DNA of 39,808 nucleotides from Candidatus Avelusimicrobium pecoris (GTDB lineage Bacteria > Elusimicrobiota > Elusimicrobia > Elusimicrobiales > Elusimicrobiaceae). A program made the translations under genes and the position numbers. How positions within the stretch are numbered: position 1 is the first letter of the stretch; each line of letters opens with the position of its first letter. The DNA lies in contig CACWMG010000017.1 in NCBI GenBank assembly GCA_902761975.1, positions 1-39,808 on the forward strand, in the 5' to 3' direction. The notes beneath the pieces are model-generated. The model worked only from the letters and a program-made list of their open reading frames with translations, had not been told where the DNA came from and did not search any database. Below, piece by piece: positions 38,336 through 39,808 of the stretch.

Positions 38336-39753
38336 AAGTGAGCCTGGATGAGATCGACAGCCTGATCGCGGAGAGAAGGTTCCGGGAGGCTGCCGAGCTG
38401 GCGGATACGATCGACTGGACGCGGGTCCGGGGCGTGCATGTCCTTTGCAGGATCAGCGACCTGTATAAGATCAACAAGAGATACAAGGACAGCCGGGACC
38501 TGATGGAGATGGCCTACGAGCGGAATCCGTCCGGCCGCAAGATCATCTATTCGCTGTGCGAGCTCGAGCTGAAGCTCAACAACTACATCCATGCCCTGCA
38601 GCTCTACAACGCCTTTATCAATGTGGCGCCGCGCGACGCGGACCGCTTTCTTCTCCAGTACAAGCTCTATAAAAAACAGGACGTGAATGTCTACGAACAG
38701 ATCGCGGTGCTGGAAGAGTTCCTGCAGCACGATTTCAGGGAGCGCTGGGCCTATGAGCTGGCGACCCTCTATCTGCGCGCCGGCGAAGACCAGCGATGCA
38801 TCAGCCAGTGCGACGAGATCGTCGCCTATTTCGGGGACGGCCGCTTTGTCATCCGCGCCCTGGAGCTGAAAAAGTCACTGACCCCGCTCACACCCCAGCA
38901 GGAGGAGCGCCTGCAGATCCTCAAGGAGGGCGGGACCATTGCGCCCCCTGCGCCTGTGAAGGAGACGGCGGACAGATCTGAAGCCGAGAGCGGGGAGACA
39001 GGCCAGTCAGGCGGTGAGACAGCTGAGAAAACGGCGGAGCCTGCAGGAGCGCCGGAGCCTTCAGGGACTCCGGAATCTTCGCGGAAGAAGGACGCCGCCG
39101 GTGCGGGCATTCCTTCGACCGATACGATCCCCGCGGACCCGCGCAGCATTCTGCCCGCCTCCGTCCGGAAGGCAAAGCCCGTATCTGCTGAGGAAGCTGC
39201 GGCCGAAAAGGAATCCACAGCCAAAGAGGCGCCGACAGTCGAAAAGGAATCTGCTGTCGAAGAGGAATATGCAGTCGAAGAGGAAACTTCGGCGGAAACA
39301 GAGGGTGTGACTGAAAGCGGAGAACCCGCCGCAAGTCCCGAGGAGTACACGGATGTCCTCCTGCGCGACGCGAAGATGCAGGAGACGATCGCCCGCGGCA
39401 TGCAGGAGATCGGAGATTACGACAGTGTCCTTGCCCAGGAGACCAGCGGCCAGCTCGCCATGGTGATGGAGGAGGAGCCGCAGGAGGAATCCCAGGTGGA
39501 GGGCCAGCTCAATCTCGAACAGATCATGTCCGAGTGGGAGAAGATCCGCAAAGACAGCGAACAGCAGCGGCTGGCGGAGGCCCGCCGCCGCGTCATGGAG
39601 CGGTCGGAGGAAGCCATGCGGGAGCTCTACGGCCATGAAAAGCAGGCGGAAGAGCAGCTGGAGAGCGGCAGCACCCGCTCCTGGAAGAAGGCGGATGTAG
39701 AGGACGGACTCCGCAGAAATAAACAAAAAAACAATAAGAAGCGAAGAAAATAA
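38317..39753 (+). CDS. TPR-containing protein with long acidic, low-complexity tail (Clostridia-like)
   Basis: 478 residues from a TTG at 38317, with AGAGGA placed 9 nt upstream. Residues 1-200 form TPR-like helical pairs (AERRFREAAELADTI, CRISDLYKINKRYKDSRDLMEMAYERNP, LKLNNYIHALQLYNAFINVAP, LATLYLRAGEDQRCISQCDEIV). Residues ~215-340 are a disordered Glu/Ala/Ser/Pro-rich region with repeated AEKES- and EEE-type units, and the C-terminus is a charged coiled coil rich in Arg and Glu ending in KKRRK. I recall hypothetical TPR proteins of this build from Lachnospiraceae. No enzyme motif, signal peptide or membrane helix is visible, and the function is unknown. GC-rich codon use differs from the main part of the contig. 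Confidence 0.75.
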   Translation: MDRYELKVSLDEIDSLIAERRFREAAELADTIDWTRVRGVHVLCRISDLYKINKRYKDSRDLMEMAYERNPSGRKIIYSLCELELKLNNYIHALQLYNAFINVAPRDADRFLLQYKLYKKQDVNVYEQIAVLEEFLQHDFRERWAYELATLYLRAGEDQRCISQCDEIVAYFGDGRFVIRALELKKSLTPLTPQQEERLQILKEGGTIAPPAPVKETADRSEAESGETGQSGGETAEKTAEPAGAPEPSGTPESSRKKDAAGAGIPSTDTIPADPRSILPASVRKAKPVSAEEAAAEKESTAKEAPTVEKESAVEEEYAVEEETSAETEGVTESGEPAASPEEYTDVLLRDAKMQETIARGMQEIGDYDSVLAQETSGQLAMVMEEEPQEESQVEGQLNLEQIMSEWEKIRKDSEQQRLAEARRRVMERSEEAMRELYGHEKQAEEQLESGSTRSWKKADVEDGLRRNKQKNNKKRRK

Positions 39754-39808
39754 AAGCTGATATGCTGCTGAGACCGGCCTGCCGGCCGCGGCACATCACT
39801 GGTGCCAT
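39754..39808. other. Right edge, no gene recognised
   Basis: After the TPR gene lie two small hairpins, CCGGCC-TG-CCGGCC-like and GGCAC-ATCACTG-GTGCC, without a T run before the window ends. They could be part of a terminator or the leader of the next gene. Confidence 0.3.

Noticed and set aside
1..39808. tRNA, rRNA, CRISPR arrays, complete insertion sequences or prophage genes
   Set aside because: I looked for anticodon-arm patterns, rRNA motifs, direct-repeat arrays, transposase DDE/HUH motifs and phage structural genes and saw none.

Overview
The window is a chimera. Positions of about 1086 to 37890 read as one coherent piece of a Gram-negative, gut-type genome that I place, by inference, in Elusimicrobiota. 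The grounds are repeated type IV pilin-like genes with an identical [12 protein letters not shown] helix, a Na+-pumping oxaloacetate decarboxylase, LptE and a family 9 glycosyltransferase (so an LPS-type outer membrane), and medium-GC codon use with many AAA/TTA/ATT codons. The first ~1.08 kb is very GC-rich with almost only G/C third positions, like Coriobacteriia (Actinomycetota). The last ~1.9 kb looks like Clostridia/Lachnospiraceae and may itself be two pieces (about 37898-38195 and 38205-39808). Both junctions fall inside open reading frames and create false fusion ORFs.

Layout. 1-1085: end of an unknown gene and a TPR-like protein, cut at the junction. 1086-9933 (+): 3' half of clpC, recA, a terminator, a XerC/D recombinase, leuS-lptE-holA (the same gene order as in E. 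coli) and a PIF1-type helicase. 9957-16264 (-): one tightly overlapping operon running histidine kinase, response regulator, rsmD, PD-(D/E)XK nuclease, proB, proA, proC, from a clear TTGACA-N17-TACACT promoter. 16265-16769: a long intergenic region holding a strongly folded element with alternative pairings, just upstream of a pilin gene. 16770-25690 (+): pilin with a palindromic element in its leader, class A PBP, mfd, two parvulin-like chaperones, a repeat/terminator, pdxA. 25687-26226 (-): a second pilin behind a poly-T-spacer promoter. 26377-30215 (+): birA, oadG, oadA (frameshifted), oadB, terminator. 30280-36419 (-): znuA-znuC-znuB-nth-LtaS-like sulfatase-GT9. 36479-37375 (+): EamA transporter, divergent from znuA. 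37428 to about 37897 (-): 3' end of a third pilin-like gene, cut by the junction.

How it works together. birA sits next to the biotin-carrying OadA it should modify. OadG, OadA and OadB would form a membrane Na+ pump driven by decarboxylation, but the oadA reading frame here is broken by a deletion of about 55-60 nt. The parvulins serve envelope protein folding. LptE, GT9 and the sulfatase-like transferase point to outer-membrane glycolipid work. ZnuACB imports zinc or manganese. The two-component system is cotranscribed with proline synthesis, which suggests but does not prove a stress or osmolyte link.

The strongest leads for new biology are the folded element at 16538-16712 upstream of the pilin, the poly-T promoter cassette present twice with different tract lengths (T12 and T8), and the frequent use of extended -10 promoters placed so close to the start codon that transcripts would be leaderless.
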